From positions 33,759 to 97,758 of the forward strand of contig CAMJML010000012.1 of assembly GCA_946407015.1 (NCBI GenBank): a stretch of 64,000 bases of DNA, given 5' to 3'. Below the pieces are notes generated by a model. The model was not told where the DNA came from, did not search any database, and saw only the letters and a list, made by a program, of their open reading frames with translations. The DNA is from an uncultured Selenomonadales bacterium. GTDB taxonomy: Bacteria > Bacillota > Negativicutes > DSM-1736 > Dendrosporobacteraceae. This document shows positions 54,145 through 62,945 of this stretch, in pieces (within the stretch, counting starts at the first letter, position 1; each line of letters opens with the position of its first letter). A program made the translations under genes and the position numbers.

Positions 54145-55398
54145 ATGAATGTTATGACCGAACTTGAACATAAAGGCCGGCAAGCTAAAAGTGCTGCACG
54201 GAAACTGGCGATTTTATCTACAACAGTGAAAAATCAGGCACTTATTCAAATGGCGGACCGTTTAGAAGCGGAAACTGCTCGTCTTTTGACTGCAAATGCC
54301 CAAGATATTGACAACGGCAAGCAAAAGGGACTGAGCCAGTCTTTATTAGATCGGCTGCTGCTAACGGAGGCCCGGATTGCTGCAATGGCAGAAGGACTGC
54401 GGCAAATTGCCGCGCTGCCCGACCCGGTTGGTGAAGGTCTCGGGATGCAGCGGCGTCCGAATGGCTTGGAAATTGCCAAGGTTAGAGTACCCTTGGGTGT
54501 GATCGGAATTATTTATGAAGCCAGGCCCAACGTTACAGTAGATGCTGCGGGACTATGTCTAAAAGCGGGAAATGCTGTTATTTTGCGAGGTGGCTCTGAA
54601 GCGATTCATTCTAATATTGCTATTATTGAGATTATTGCGGCTGCTGCTTACGCTGCCGGTATTCCCGAAGGGGCTATCCAGTTTATTGAAACAACAGACC
54701 GGCAAGCCGTCAATGCGCTGCTGAAGCTCAATCAATATCTGGATGTCATCATTCCACGTGGCGGTGCCGGGTTGATTAAAACGGTTGTTGAAAACAGTAC
54801 CGTGCCGGTTATCGAAACCGGGACCGGAATATGTCATACTTTTGTGGATGAAAGTGCTGATCTTGTCATGGCGCAATCCATTGCTTTTAATGCCAAGGTT
54901 TCCCGTCCGGCTGTTTGCAATTCAATGGAGACTTTATTGGTGCATCGCCAAATTGCCGATCAGTTTCTGCCAGATATGCTCCATAAGCTCAGTCAAGCCG
55001 GAGTTGAAGTGCGCGGCTGTCAGGAAACTATGAAATATGCTTCGAACATCGTGGCTGCCAGCGAAGAAGATTGGGCTACCGAATATCATGATCTTATTCT
55101 TTCGATTAAAATCGTCGCTGACATTGAAGCAGCCATTGAACATATTGATCAATATAGTACGCGTCATTCAGAAGCCATCGTAACCCAAAATTATGATCAT
55201 GCACGGCGGTTTCAACATGCCGTTGATGCTGCTGCTGTTTATGTCAATGCTTCAACCCGTTTTACCGATGGGTTTGAGTTTGGGTTTGGGGCTGAAATCG
55301 GAATCAGCACACAAAAGCTTCATGCCCGTGGACCTATGGGTTTGCCTGAGTTGACCAGCATCAAGTATCTGATAACCGGGAACGGCCAGATCCGTTAA
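54145..55398 (+). CDS. proA: Gamma-glutamyl phosphate reductase
   Basis: 417 aa NADPH-dependent enzyme giving glutamate-5-semialdehyde. The catalytic cysteine lies in ETGTGICHTFVDESA at about residues 227-241; GVIGIIYEARPNVTVDAAGLCLKAGN and HARGPMGLPELTSIKY are hallmarks. GAGGAGGAAATGGC precedes the ATG. The operon ends with a long terminator. Confidence 0.96.
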   Translation: MNVMTELEHKGRQAKSAARKLAILSTTVKNQALIQMADRLEAETARLLTANAQDIDNGKQKGLSQSLLDRLLLTEARIAAMAEGLRQIAALPDPVGEGLGMQRRPNGLEIAKVRVPLGVIGIIYEARPNVTVDAAGLCLKAGNAVILRGGSEAIHSNIAIIEIIAAAAYAAGIPEGAIQFIETTDRQAVNALLKLNQYLDVIIPRGGAGLIKTVVENSTVPVIETGTGICHTFVDESADLVMAQSIAFNAKVSRPAVCNSMETLLVHRQIADQFLPDMLHKLSQAGVEVRGCQETMKYASNIVAASEEDWATEYHDLILSIKIVADIEAAIEHIDQYSTRHSEAIVTQNYDHARRFQHAVDAAAVYVNASTRFTDGFEFGFGAEIGISTQKLHARGPMGLPELTSIKYLITGNGQIR

Positions 55399-55440
55399 GC
55401 TATTCGGGCTGTGTTTAAGCGTAATGGAATAGATTGCCTA

Positions 55441-55483
55441 AGAATTACTATCTTTATTTTTTGGATAAAGATAGTAATTTTTT
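55441..55483 (+). terminator. Terminator after proA
   Basis: AATTACTATCTTTA and TAAAGATAGTAATT form a 14-bp perfect stem with a 9-base loop, followed by TTTT. Confidence 0.9.
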
Positions 55484-55494
55484 CATCAAGGCGA

Positions 55495-55524
55495 TTGACC
55501 CTAGAGTCTATCTAACCGTACAAT
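55495..55524 (+). promoter_or_regulatory. Promoter of the macAB-like operon
   Basis: TTGACC (55495-55500), 18-base spacer, and TACAAT (55519-55524). It is located between the proA terminator and the macA start. Confidence 0.7.
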
Positions 55525-55556
55525 AACAGTATGACTCAATCAGCGGAGGTAGAAGG

Positions 55557-56633
55557 ATGAATACGGTGTTTACAAACGTGGCTAAATACAAAAAGTGGCT
55601 ACTGGCGGTGGTTGTATTTTTGATTGCAGCCAAATTAGGCACGGATTTGTATATGAATAAATCGAAGCCTGTCAGTACCTATCAGGTTGTTATGGCCGAA
55701 AGAGGAGATATTGCTTCTTCGGTATCGGCAACAGGGACTATAAAGCCAGTTAATATGGTGGATGTAAGTTCTAAAATTACCGGGCTGATTAAAGAGGTTC
55801 AAGTCAGTGAGAATGATCAGGTGGTAGCCGGTCAAGTCCTTATCGTGCTGGATGATAACCGGCTGCAGACGGTGGTAGCTCAGGCGGAAGCCCGCCTTGC
55901 CAATGCTGCTGCCAATTATGAGCGCCAGCAGCGGTTATATCAGTTTGGCGCAGTCTCTGCGCAGCAGCTCGATGCAGCGCAATTGGATTATAATGTGGCT
56001 ACGGCTGCTTATGCCGATGCTGTGTCGCAGCTTAGCGATACTGTGATTAAAGCCCCGATTGACGGGAAAATCATTGGGAAACCTATACCGGCTGGTCAAA
56101 CGGTGGCACCTGGTATTTCAAATCCAATGGTCTTAATGACGATAGCCGATATGTCTAAAATGCAAATTGAAACACAGGTTGATGAATCCGATATTGGCCG
56201 GGTGGCGGTTGGCCAACAGGCAACTTTTACAGTAGATGCCTATCCGGAAAAAACCTTTAGCGGTACTGTTTCCAATGTTTCGCAACGCGCCAATATTCAG
56301 CAAAATGTTGTATATTACACGGTGACTATTGATGTCCATAAGCCGGAAAATCTTTTGAAGCCGACGATGACAGCCAGGGTTACCATTCATGTGGGGGAAG
56401 CCCAAAATGTCTTGACTGTTCCAGTTAATGCAATCAAGCAGAATAAAGGTCAGTCGTATGTCCAGGTAAAACGCAATGGTGAAGTTCAAAATATTGTTGT
56501 CACCACAGGGTTAGCTAATGACGAGAAAATAGAAATACTCACAGGTCTGGCAGAGGGCGACCAAATCGTTTTGAATCAGCCTAAAGGCAGCGATGCCGCC
56601 AAAGGATCGATGCGAGGCCTGTTTGGGCGCTAA
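55557..56633 (+). CDS. macA: MacA-like membrane-fusion (HlyD family) protein
   Basis: 358 aa periplasmic adaptor anchored by one N-terminal helix (about residues 14-30, [20 protein letters not shown]). The lipoyl-like halves [20 protein letters not shown] and [25 protein letters not shown] flank a coiled-coil hairpin. The rest is a beta-barrel and membrane-proximal domain. In diderms it links the MacB-type transporter to an outer-membrane channel; no TolC-type gene is in the window. It starts 13 bases after GGAGGTAGAAGG begins. Confidence 0.9.
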   Translation: MNTVFTNVAKYKKWLLAVVVFLIAAKLGTDLYMNKSKPVSTYQVVMAERGDIASSVSATGTIKPVNMVDVSSKITGLIKEVQVSENDQVVAGQVLIVLDDNRLQTVVAQAEARLANAAANYERQQRLYQFGAVSAQQLDAAQLDYNVATAAYADAVSQLSDTVIKAPIDGKIIGKPIPAGQTVAPGISNPMVLMTIADMSKMQIETQVDESDIGRVAVGQQATFTVDAYPEKTFSGTVSNVSQRANIQQNVVYYTVTIDVHKPENLLKPTMTARVTIHVGEAQNVLTVPVNAIKQNKGQSYVQVKRNGEVQNIVVTTGLANDEKIEILTGLAEGDQIVLNQPKGSDAAKGSMRGLFGR

Positions 56634-56647
56634 CGGGAGGGATTGGA

Positions 56648-57331
56648 ATGACCATCGCTCTAACCGATGTGACGAAACTATATCAAATGGGAGACAATGA
56701 AGTTGCAGCGTTGGCCGGAATCACTTTGAATATTCAGGCAGGCGAGTTTGCCGCTATTATGGGCCCCTCAGGATCGGGCAAGTCCACTTTAATGAATATC
56801 CTTGGTTGTTTAGACCGGCCGACAAGCGGTTCTTATCAGCTAGACGGCAAAGAAGTCGCAACCCTCAATGATGATGAACTGGCTATAACGCGAAATCAAA
56901 AAATCGGTTTTGTTTTTCAAAATTTTAATCTTTTGCCACGAATGACCGCTTTGCAAAATGTTGCTTTACCGTTAATCTATGCCGGTATTGACAAGCAAAT
57001 GCGGGCTCAGTGGGCGGGAAAAGCTTTGTCGATGGTTGGGTTAGGGAACCGTATGGATCACAAGCCAAATGAAATGTCCGGGGGGCAACGGCAGAGAGTG
57101 GCTATTGCCCGTGCTTTGGTGAACAACCCTTCGATCATTATGGCAGATGAACCTACCGGAAATTTGGATACAAAGTCCGGTGAAGAGATTATGAGTATTT
57201 TTAACGAATTGAACGCTCAGGGGCGGACCGTCATTTTAGTCACTCATGAACCTGATATTGCCGAGCATGCACAGAGAATTATTCAGGTTCGTGATGGATT
57301 GATTGTTCGTGATCAACAGCGCAAGGAGTGA
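56648..57331 (+). CDS. macB: MacB-type ABC transporter ATPase
   Basis: 227 aa ABC ATPase of the lipoprotein/MacB export family. Walker [13 protein letters not shown], signature [15 protein letters not shown], Walker [13 protein letters not shown] and the H-loop [11 protein letters not shown] are intact. In E. coli MacB the permease is fused; here it is the next gene with a 4-base overlap. Substrate could be macrolide, peptide or lipoprotein. GGGAGGG precedes the ATG. Confidence 0.93.
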   Translation: MTIALTDVTKLYQMGDNEVAALAGITLNIQAGEFAAIMGPSGSGKSTLMNILGCLDRPTSGSYQLDGKEVATLNDDELAITRNQKIGFVFQNFNLLPRMTALQNVALPLIYAGIDKQMRAQWAGKALSMVGLGNRMDHKPNEMSGGQRQRVAIARALVNNPSIIMADEPTGNLDTKSGEEIMSIFNELNAQGRTVILVTHEPDIAEHAQRIIQVRDGLIVRDQQRKE

Positions 57332-58551
57332 AGTCCATGTTCTGGGAAAGTGTCAGTATTGCTCTTGAAGGGCTAAGGGCGAACAAGTTACGCTCTATTC
57401 TGACCATGTTGGGCATTATCATAGGTGTTGGCGCTGTGATTGCGATGATATCGATTGGAATGGGAGTACGGGATAAAGTTCAAACTTCCATTGCCAGTCT
57501 GGGCAGCAATTTATTGATCATTACACCAGGGGCTACTTCACCTTCCGGAGTCAGGCTCGCAGCAGGTTCTAATACTACGCTGACCAATAAGGATGCTCAG
57601 GCGATTGCCCGAGAAGTGCAAGGAGCCCAGTTGGTTGCTCCTAGTGTCAATAAGCAGTATCAAATTGTTTTTGGCAATAAAAACTGGACAACCAATATTC
57701 AAGGAACCACTCCCGAATATATGGCGGTCCGGAATTATGAGCTTGATAGCGGCAGTCTTTTCAGTTCGCGGGATGTCGATAGCAGGGCGCGCGTTGCCAT
57801 TATCGGCAGTACTGTCACTGAAAATCTATTTGGCGATATCAGTCCTTTAGGGCAAACCATACGGATTAATAAAGCCCCGTTTAAAGTGGTGGGTGTGCTA
57901 AAAAGCAAAGGCCAGTCAGCCGGTGGTATGGATCAGGATGATCTGGTATTGGTTCCCTTGACCACCGCTCAGGATCGATTGCTGGGCATAACTTACTTAC
58001 ACAGTATAAGTGTTCAGGCGTCAGATGGTGACGTAATCAATCAAGTTCAAGAAGATGTTACCACTCTCTTGAGATCCCGTCATAAGATTACCGGGGATAA
58101 GCCGGATGACTTTACTGTCAGAAACCTGGCGGCTGTTATGGCTACTGCGGAAGAAACAACCGGAACGATTACGCTACTGCTCGGCAACATTGCGGCTATA
58201 TCGCTGCTGGTAGGCGGAATTGGCATTATGAATATAATGCTGGTTTCCGTTACTGAAAGAACTAGGGAGATTGGCATCAGAAAAGCGCTCGGTGCAACTT
58301 ATCACAATATCTTATTACAGTTTTTGATTGAAGCCATCGTGATTGGAGTAACTGGCGGAGTAATCGGCATTGGGCTTGGAGTCGGGGCGGCCTATGCCAT
58401 TTCGGCCATTGCTGGCTGGAATACGGTGATTTCATTGACCGCCATTGTCATTGCTTTTGGTTTTTCTATTTTGATCGGTTTGTTTTTTGGTATTTATCCA
58501 GCCCAAAAAGCAGCCCTGCTTGATCCCATTGAGGCATTGCGTTATGAATAA
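57328..58551 (+). CDS. MacB-type ABC transporter permease
   Basis: 407 aa. An N-terminal helix (about 20-40), a large extracytoplasmic MacB_PCD domain (about 50-245), and three FtsX-type helices (about 280-395) with [29 protein letters not shown], the family signature. It couples to the ATPase just upstream (ATGA-type overlap) and MacA. The last residues overlap the small gene that follows by 8 bases. Confidence 0.93.
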   Translation: MKSMFWESVSIALEGLRANKLRSILTMLGIIIGVGAVIAMISIGMGVRDKVQTSIASLGSNLLIITPGATSPSGVRLAAGSNTTLTNKDAQAIAREVQGAQLVAPSVNKQYQIVFGNKNWTTNIQGTTPEYMAVRNYELDSGSLFSSRDVDSRARVAIIGSTVTENLFGDISPLGQTIRINKAPFKVVGVLKSKGQSAGGMDQDDLVLVPLTTAQDRLLGITYLHSISVQASDGDVINQVQEDVTTLLRSRHKITGDKPDDFTVRNLAAVMATAEETTGTITLLLGNIAAISLLVGGIGIMNIMLVSVTERTREIGIRKALGATYHNILLQFLIEAIVIGVTGGVIGIGLGVGAAYAISAIAGWNTVISLTAIVIAFGFSILIGLFFGIYPAQKAALLDPIEALRYE

Positions 58552-58693
58552 ACTGCTGCTGTACTTTCGCGCGTTAAACCAGTATTTGCGGACGGCTAAA
58601 GCTCAACATGATTTATTGGATTATGTAAAAGCCATTGTTCTCATGATGGTAGTCATGGCACTGATCAGGGGGTTGCTGGGATTGTTGTTTTAA
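58544..58693 (+). CDS. 49-aa single-helix membrane protein of unknown function
   Basis: [20 protein letters not shown] starts a short basic helical segment; a hydrophobic stretch IVLMMVVMALIRGLLGLLF ends it. The ATG overlaps the stop of the MacB-type permease by 8 bases, a typical coupling sign. Its size, basic N-terminus and single C-terminal membrane helix would suit a small regulator or accessory peptide of the transporter. I do not recognise a family. Confidence 0.55.
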   Translation: MNKLLLYFRALNQYLRTAKAQHDLLDYVKAIVLMMVVMALIRGLLGLLF

Positions 58694-58700
58694 ATCGGAC

Positions 58701-58729
58701 TTGTTATATTGCGCAATATTTACTATGAT
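58701..58729 (+). promoter_or_regulatory. Promoter of nadD with palindrome in its spacer
   Basis: TTGTTA (58701-58706) and TATGAT (58724-58729) are 17 bases apart. A perfect 14-bp palindrome, ATATTGCGCAATAT at 58706-58719, fills the spacer and could bind a repressor. Confidence 0.6.
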
Positions 58730-58765
58730 ATAGAGAATAAGAATTTGAAACAGGAGATTACTTTT

Positions 58766-59380
58766 ATGTCAGAAATCAGGCGTAAAATCGGTATTATGGG
58801 AGGAACCTTTGATCCCATACATATCGGACATCTTGTAACGGCTGAAGCAGTACGTATTGAGTACTCTTTAGATAAAGTAATTTTTATCCCGGCCGCCAAT
58901 CCGCCCCATAAACAGGAATTGCAGGTTACACCGGCAATTCACCGCTATATTATGACCATTATGGCCACTTACTCCAATCCTTATTTTTATGTGTCTGATA
59001 TCGAACTGGCGCGTCCGGGGCTGTCTTATACTATTGACACGGTATCTCATCTTGTCAATCAATTTGGTGCTCAGACCGACTTTTATTTTATTACCGGCGC
59101 TGATGCTATTCAAGACCTTCCTACCTGGGAAAAGGTCGATCAACTGCTCGAAATGTGCCATTTTATCGCAGCCACCCGGCCAGGCTGTATCAGCACGTTG
59201 GATAATGTGATTAAACATTTCGGGTTACAAGGCCGTCGGCGAATCCATCGTCTGGCTACTCCTGAACTGGAGATTTCTTCAACCGATATTCGTGAACGGG
59301 TCAAAACCGGGCGGTCAATTAAATATATTGTTCCGGAAAGTGTAGAGAGCTACATTTTCAAAGAAGGATTGTATCGTTGA
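58766..59380 (+). CDS. nadD: Nicotinate-nucleotide adenylyltransferase
   Basis: 204 aa. Makes deamido-NAD from nicotinate mononucleotide and ATP. The HxGH region is GGTFDPIHIGHL; the C-terminal ISSTDIRERVKTGRSIKYIVPESVESYI is the ISSTxxR motif. ATG 58766 is selected by ACAGGAGATT; the frame is open from 58709. The usual Firmicute order nadD-yqeK-LCP-rsfS follows, here with an RRM gene inserted after it. Confidence 0.95.
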   Translation: MSEIRRKIGIMGGTFDPIHIGHLVTAEAVRIEYSLDKVIFIPAANPPHKQELQVTPAIHRYIMTIMATYSNPYFYVSDIELARPGLSYTIDTVSHLVNQFGAQTDFYFITGADAIQDLPTWEKVDQLLEMCHFIAATRPGCISTLDNVIKHFGLQGRRRIHRLATPELEISSTDIRERVKTGRSIKYIVPESVESYIFKEGLYR

Positions 59381-59434
59381 AAAACGAATTTCCCAGTGCC
59401 AAATAAAGGCAGGCATAAAAAAATGATATTCGCA

Positions 59435-59446
59435 GATAATGATAAT
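59435..59446 (+). promoter_or_regulatory. GATAAT repeat (Fur-box-like) upstream of the RRM gene
   Basis: GATAATGATAAT lies between a weak TTCGCA (59429) and TAGAAT (59453-59458). It equals two of the three hexamers of the classical Fur box; the third hexamer is poor, so it may be chance. Confidence 0.3.
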
Positions 59447-59481
59447 GCAGTGTAGAATCCATGGAAAGAGAGGTGATCTCA

Positions 59482-59733
59482 ATGGCAAAAACTCTCTATG
59501 TCGGCAACCTGCCGTGGTCGACAACGGATACAGCTTTGGCTGAAGCGTTTAGTCCTTACGGCAACGTAATCTCAAGCAGAATTATTACTGATAAAGAAAC
59601 AGGTCGCTCAAGAGGTTTTGGCTTCGTTGAAGTTGATGATGCAGACGCAGACAAAATGGTTGAAGCGATGCATGGTTCAGAATTTGGCGGAAGACAAATT
59701 GTTGTAAATGAAGCTAAACCAAGACAAGGTTAA
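59482..59733 (+). CDS. RRM-type RNA-binding protein
   Basis: 83 aa, a single RNA recognition motif. RNP2 is LYVGNLPW at residues 5-12 and RNP1 is RSRGFGFVEV at about 44-53. The C-terminal glycine-rich tail of some relatives is absent. AGAGAGGTGATCTCA precedes ATG 59482. Such small RRM proteins are common in cyanobacteria and Negativicutes and are often cold-responsive; that role is inferred. Confidence 0.9.
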   Translation: MAKTLYVGNLPWSTTDTALAEAFSPYGNVISSRIITDKETGRSRGFGFVEVDDADADKMVEAMHGSEFGGRQIVVNEAKPRQG

Positions 59734-59757
59734 GCTTAATACATGATAACGACCAAA

Positions 59758-59788
59758 CTGCCTCCTTTATAGGAGGCTTTTATTTTTG
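59758..59788 (+). terminator. Terminator after the RRM gene
   Basis: GCCTCC and GGAGGC pair (7 bp with an extra T-A pair) around a TTAT loop, followed by TTTTATTTTT. Confidence 0.9.
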
Positions 59789-59847
59789 CTTGATAAAGCA
59801 GGAAAATGACAATATTTGCTGAATTTTAGCAGATAAAGGTGATATAA

Positions 59848-60411
59848 ATGATCAAACAGATTAAAGCGCAATTGGCTTTGAGCCTGTCCCCAAAACGTTA
59901 TAAGCATTCCGTTGGAGTCAGTAAGACTGCAAAAATACTGGCCAAGCGATTTGGCTGCGATCCTGATAAAGCCCAGTTAGCGGGATTGCTCCACGATTGT
60001 GCCCGTGAGTTAACCAATAATCGCCTATTGTCAACTGCTGAAGCGTTTGGTATAGTGGTGGGAGATATTGAGCGCTGCCATACCGTACTGCTGCATGCGC
60101 TTATTGGAAGTAAGCTTGCTGAAACGGAGTACGGGGTAGCTGATCCGGAAATTGCTCAAGCCATTGCTTTGCATACGACCGGCGGTCCTCATATGACTGT
60201 GCTGGACAAAATTATTTTCCTTGCCGATGTGATTGAACCTGAGCGTTCCTTCCCTGGTGTTGATGCTCTTCGGGAATTGGCCGAGCAAGATTTGGACAAG
60301 GCCTTACTAGCAGCGTACAATCAAGCTATTATATTTCTGGCTGAACGCAATAGTATTATACATCCCAATACCATCCTTGGCCGCAATGAGCTGCTCTTTT
60401 ATAAATCTTGA
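59848..60411 (+). CDS. yqeK: YqeK HD-domain Ap4A hydrolase
   Basis: 187 aa. The HD phosphohydrolase motif is visible as KHSVGVSKTAKILAKRF and GLLHDCARE, with HALIGSKLAE and IFLADVIEPERSF downstream. YqeK proteins cleave diadenosine tetraphosphate to ADP. Gene order nadD-yqeK supports the call. The ATG is preceded by AAAGGTG. Confidence 0.93.
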   Translation: MIKQIKAQLALSLSPKRYKHSVGVSKTAKILAKRFGCDPDKAQLAGLLHDCARELTNNRLLSTAEAFGIVVGDIERCHTVLLHALIGSKLAETEYGVADPEIAQAIALHTTGGPHMTVLDKIIFLADVIEPERSFPGVDALRELAEQDLDKALLAAYNQAIIFLAERNSIIHPNTILGRNELLFYKS

Positions 60412-60467
60412 CTATGTTTTATTCATGTTAAGCATGTTTTTTCTGTAGAGGGAAAGGAGGAGATAAC

Positions 60468-61454
60468 ATGCGCACTAGACGTCGGAAGATTCGTTGGACA
60501 AGAGTTTTCTTGCTGATTGCTGTCTTAACGGTTTTTGTTATGGCTTTGGCCGGCGCGGCGCTATATGCTTATAATGGCTATTTTCGCGCTCCGACCCCTG
60601 CAACGGCTAATATACAAACTGAAAAACCGGTTGAGAAATTTAATAAAAATATTAATATTTTGCTGATGGGTGTTGATGATGGCGATACTGAGAACGGAAC
60701 GGCGTCAACATCGGCTAAACGTTCCGATACTATGATGTTAGCTAGCATTAATCCGGATAGTGGCGCGATTAATTTATTATCCATTCCTCGTGATACTCAG
60801 GTTCACATTCCAGGGCGCAGTGGTCTTGATAAAATTACGCATGCCTATTTCTATGGAGGTCCGCAGTTAGCCGTACGCACAGTAGAAAACTTTCTGGATT
60901 TACCGGTAAATTATTATGTGACGATTGATTGGGAAGCTTTTATTAAAGTCATTGATATTCTTGGCGGGGTTGACCTTTATGTTGAGAGCGACATGAATTA
61001 TGAAGATCCTTATGCCGATCTGAAGATTCATCTGAACAAAGGTTATCAGCATTTAGACGGAGAGAAGTCGGGGCAATATGTACGATTTCGTCATGATGAA
61101 CTGGGGGATATTGGCCGGGTACAACGTCAGCAGCGCTTTCTTAAAGCACTAAGTGATGAAGCTTTGCAGGTTGGCACTTTAGTGAAGCTTCCTGCGTTGT
61201 CGAGCACGATCAGTCAGTATGTATCGACCAATATGTCCATGATGGATACCCTTAAACTCGTCAATAGTTTAAAAGGTTTTAAAAATGGGGCATTGCATAC
61301 AGAAATGCTGCCCGGTCAATTTTCCACTGTAGATGGGTTAAGTTATTGGATACCGGATAAGGAACAGACCAAACAGCTGGTTGAGCGGATGTTCACAACA
61401 AAGGATAGTAAAACACCAGGCGTCTATTCAACCAATGAAACTCACATCAACTGA
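60468..61454 (+). CDS. LytR-CpsA-Psr (LCP) family cell-wall glycopolymer ligase
   Basis: 328 aa type II membrane protein. The basic start and helix (residues 11-30, VFLLIAVLTVFVMALAGAAL) precede the LCP domain, with ILLMGVDDG, RSDTMMLASINPDSGAINLLSIPRDTQVHI, and the arginine-rich FRHDELGDIGRVQRQQRFLKAL. LCP enzymes attach lipid-linked polymers to peptidoglycan or outer glycans. GGAAAGGAGGAGATAAC precedes the ATG. A strong terminator follows. Confidence 0.94.
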   Translation: MRTRRRKIRWTRVFLLIAVLTVFVMALAGAALYAYNGYFRAPTPATANIQTEKPVEKFNKNINILLMGVDDGDTENGTASTSAKRSDTMMLASINPDSGAINLLSIPRDTQVHIPGRSGLDKITHAYFYGGPQLAVRTVENFLDLPVNYYVTIDWEAFIKVIDILGGVDLYVESDMNYEDPYADLKIHLNKGYQHLDGEKSGQYVRFRHDELGDIGRVQRQQRFLKALSDEALQVGTLVKLPALSSTISQYVSTNMSMMDTLKLVNSLKGFKNGALHTEMLPGQFSTVDGLSYWIPDKEQTKQLVERMFTTKDSKTPGVYSTNETHIN

Positions 61455-61459
61455 TTTTG

Positions 61460-61490
61460 AAACCCTGCAGCCGAAGCTGCAGGGTTTTTT
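61460..61490 (+). terminator. Terminator after the LCP gene
   Basis: AACCCTGCAG and CTGCAGGGTT pair over a 6-base loop, followed by a T6 run. Confidence 0.92.
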
Positions 61491-61604
61491 GCTTGATCCT
61501 GATCTATGAGAAAATAAATGCAGGAAACTCGACAAAAAAGAAGAATAGAATACATTTGGAATGAAAATAATGAATATACCGATTCTTATCACCAGGAGGA
61601 AATA

Positions 61605-61952
61605 ATGACTCAATTTAATCAATTAGTGGATATGGTAGCTGCTGCTGCCAGCGATAAAAAAGCACAGGATATTGTCATACTGGATATGGACCAGGTGACG
61701 CTGGTTACAGATTACTTTATTATTTGCAGTGCAAACTCTACCACTCAGGTCAAAGCGATCGCCGATCACATAGAAGAAAAATTAAATGAACAAGGAGTTA
61801 AGCTAAACCATAAAGAAGGACACCGTGAAGGCCGCTGGATTCTTTTAGATTATGGAAATTGTATTGCGCATATATTTGTTGAAGAAGATCGTCGTTTTTA
61901 TAATCTAGAACGCTTGTGGGGAGATGCCAAATCTTATACATATGATCAATAG
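61605..61952 (+). CDS. rsfS: Ribosomal silencing factor RsfS
   Basis: 115 aa. It binds L14 and blocks subunit joining in starvation. KKAQDIVILDMDQVTLVTDYFIICSANSTTQVKAIADHI and HKEGHREGRWILLDYGNCIAHIF are hallmarks. ATG 61605 follows CAGGAGGAAATA; 29 upstream in-frame codons are not needed. Confidence 0.96.
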   Translation: MTQFNQLVDMVAAAASDKKAQDIVILDMDQVTLVTDYFIICSANSTTQVKAIADHIEEKLNEQGVKLNHKEGHREGRWILLDYGNCIAHIFVEEDRRFYNLERLWGDAKSYTYDQ

Positions 61953-61960
61953 GAGAAAAA

Positions 61961-62839
61961 ATGATGAATCATCAACATTCATTAAGACCAAACACCGTGG
62001 CAACTTTAAAAGTTGTGCGAACAAGTGAATTAGGCGCTTTTCTGGATGCCGGTACAGGCAATACCTCGGATGATATTTTACTGCACAAAGTTCAGCAAGC
62101 TCATGAGGTTGCTGTTGGCGATGACGTTAAAGTCTTTCTCTATCTTGACCCTAAAGGGCGGCTTACCGCCAGTATGCGTGTACCTCAGATGCGAGAAGGG
62201 CAGATTGCCCGGGTTAAGATTATTAATACATCTAAAGACGGTGCCTTTGTTGATGTTGGAGCTGAGCGTGGAATTTTTATGCCTTTCGCCGGTATGCGGG
62301 GAAAAGTCAAAACAGGTGAGAAAGTATGGGCTAAGCTGTATACCGATAAATCAGGGCGCTTGGCTGTGACTATGGAAGTTGAAGATGAAATTCGCCGTGC
62401 CTCAAAACCTGCCACAGACGTTAAAGTTGGCGACGTAGTCACAGGTTCAATTTACAACTTTACGGATCAGGGAGCCTTTATTTTTACGAACGAACGCTAT
62501 ATTGCTTTTCTCCACAATCAGGAAATGAAAGAACGTCCTAAAGTGGGGGAAGAGGTTACTGCAAGAGTAACCTTTATTCGTGAAGACGGGCGGATTAATG
62601 TATCAACCCGTCCGCAAAAAGAAGACGCAATCACTGTAGACTCGGATAAGATTATGGAACTGCTTACGGCCAGGGGCGGGAAGATGCCTTACAGTGATGA
62701 TACGTCACCTGAAATAATCAAAGAAAAGTTTAATATTAGTAAAGCTGCGTTCAAACGTGCTCTTGGCAAACTGATTAAAGACAATGCTGTAGAACAGAAA
62801 GATGGCTGGACTTATTTGAAAGAAACTCACAAAAGTTAA
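61961..62839 (+). CDS. cvfB: CvfB-like S1 RNA-binding protein
   Basis: 292 aa. Several S1-like OB folds are seen (residues 1-70, about 70-135 with GQIARVKIINTSKDGAFVDVGAERGIFMPFAGMRG, and 145-205), then a C-terminal winged helix (EIIKEKFNISKAAFKRALGKLIKDNAVEQ). This matches CvfB/YitL. In S. aureus CvfB affects virulence and RNA; its role here is unknown. TAGGAGAAAAA precedes the start; ATG 61964 is equally possible. Confidence 0.9.
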   Translation: MMNHQHSLRPNTVATLKVVRTSELGAFLDAGTGNTSDDILLHKVQQAHEVAVGDDVKVFLYLDPKGRLTASMRVPQMREGQIARVKIINTSKDGAFVDVGAERGIFMPFAGMRGKVKTGEKVWAKLYTDKSGRLAVTMEVEDEIRRASKPATDVKVGDVVTGSIYNFTDQGAFIFTNERYIAFLHNQEMKERPKVGEEVTARVTFIREDGRINVSTRPQKEDAITVDSDKIMELLTARGGKMPYSDDTSPEIIKEKFNISKAAFKRALGKLIKDNAVEQKDGWTYLKETHKS

Positions 62840-62853
62840 TTGTGAGTTTTTTC
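62822..62853 (+). terminator. Terminator overlapping the cvfB stop
   Basis: AAACTCACA and TGTGAGTTT pair with a 9-base loop containing the stop codon, followed by TTTT. Confidence 0.85.
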
Positions 62854-62945
62854 TCTGTAAATTTACAAAATTCGCGCAGGATTATGTTGGTAAACTGGCG
62901 AAAGGAATATTATCCAAAATCAATATAGCAGCCGGGGGAGTTTAT

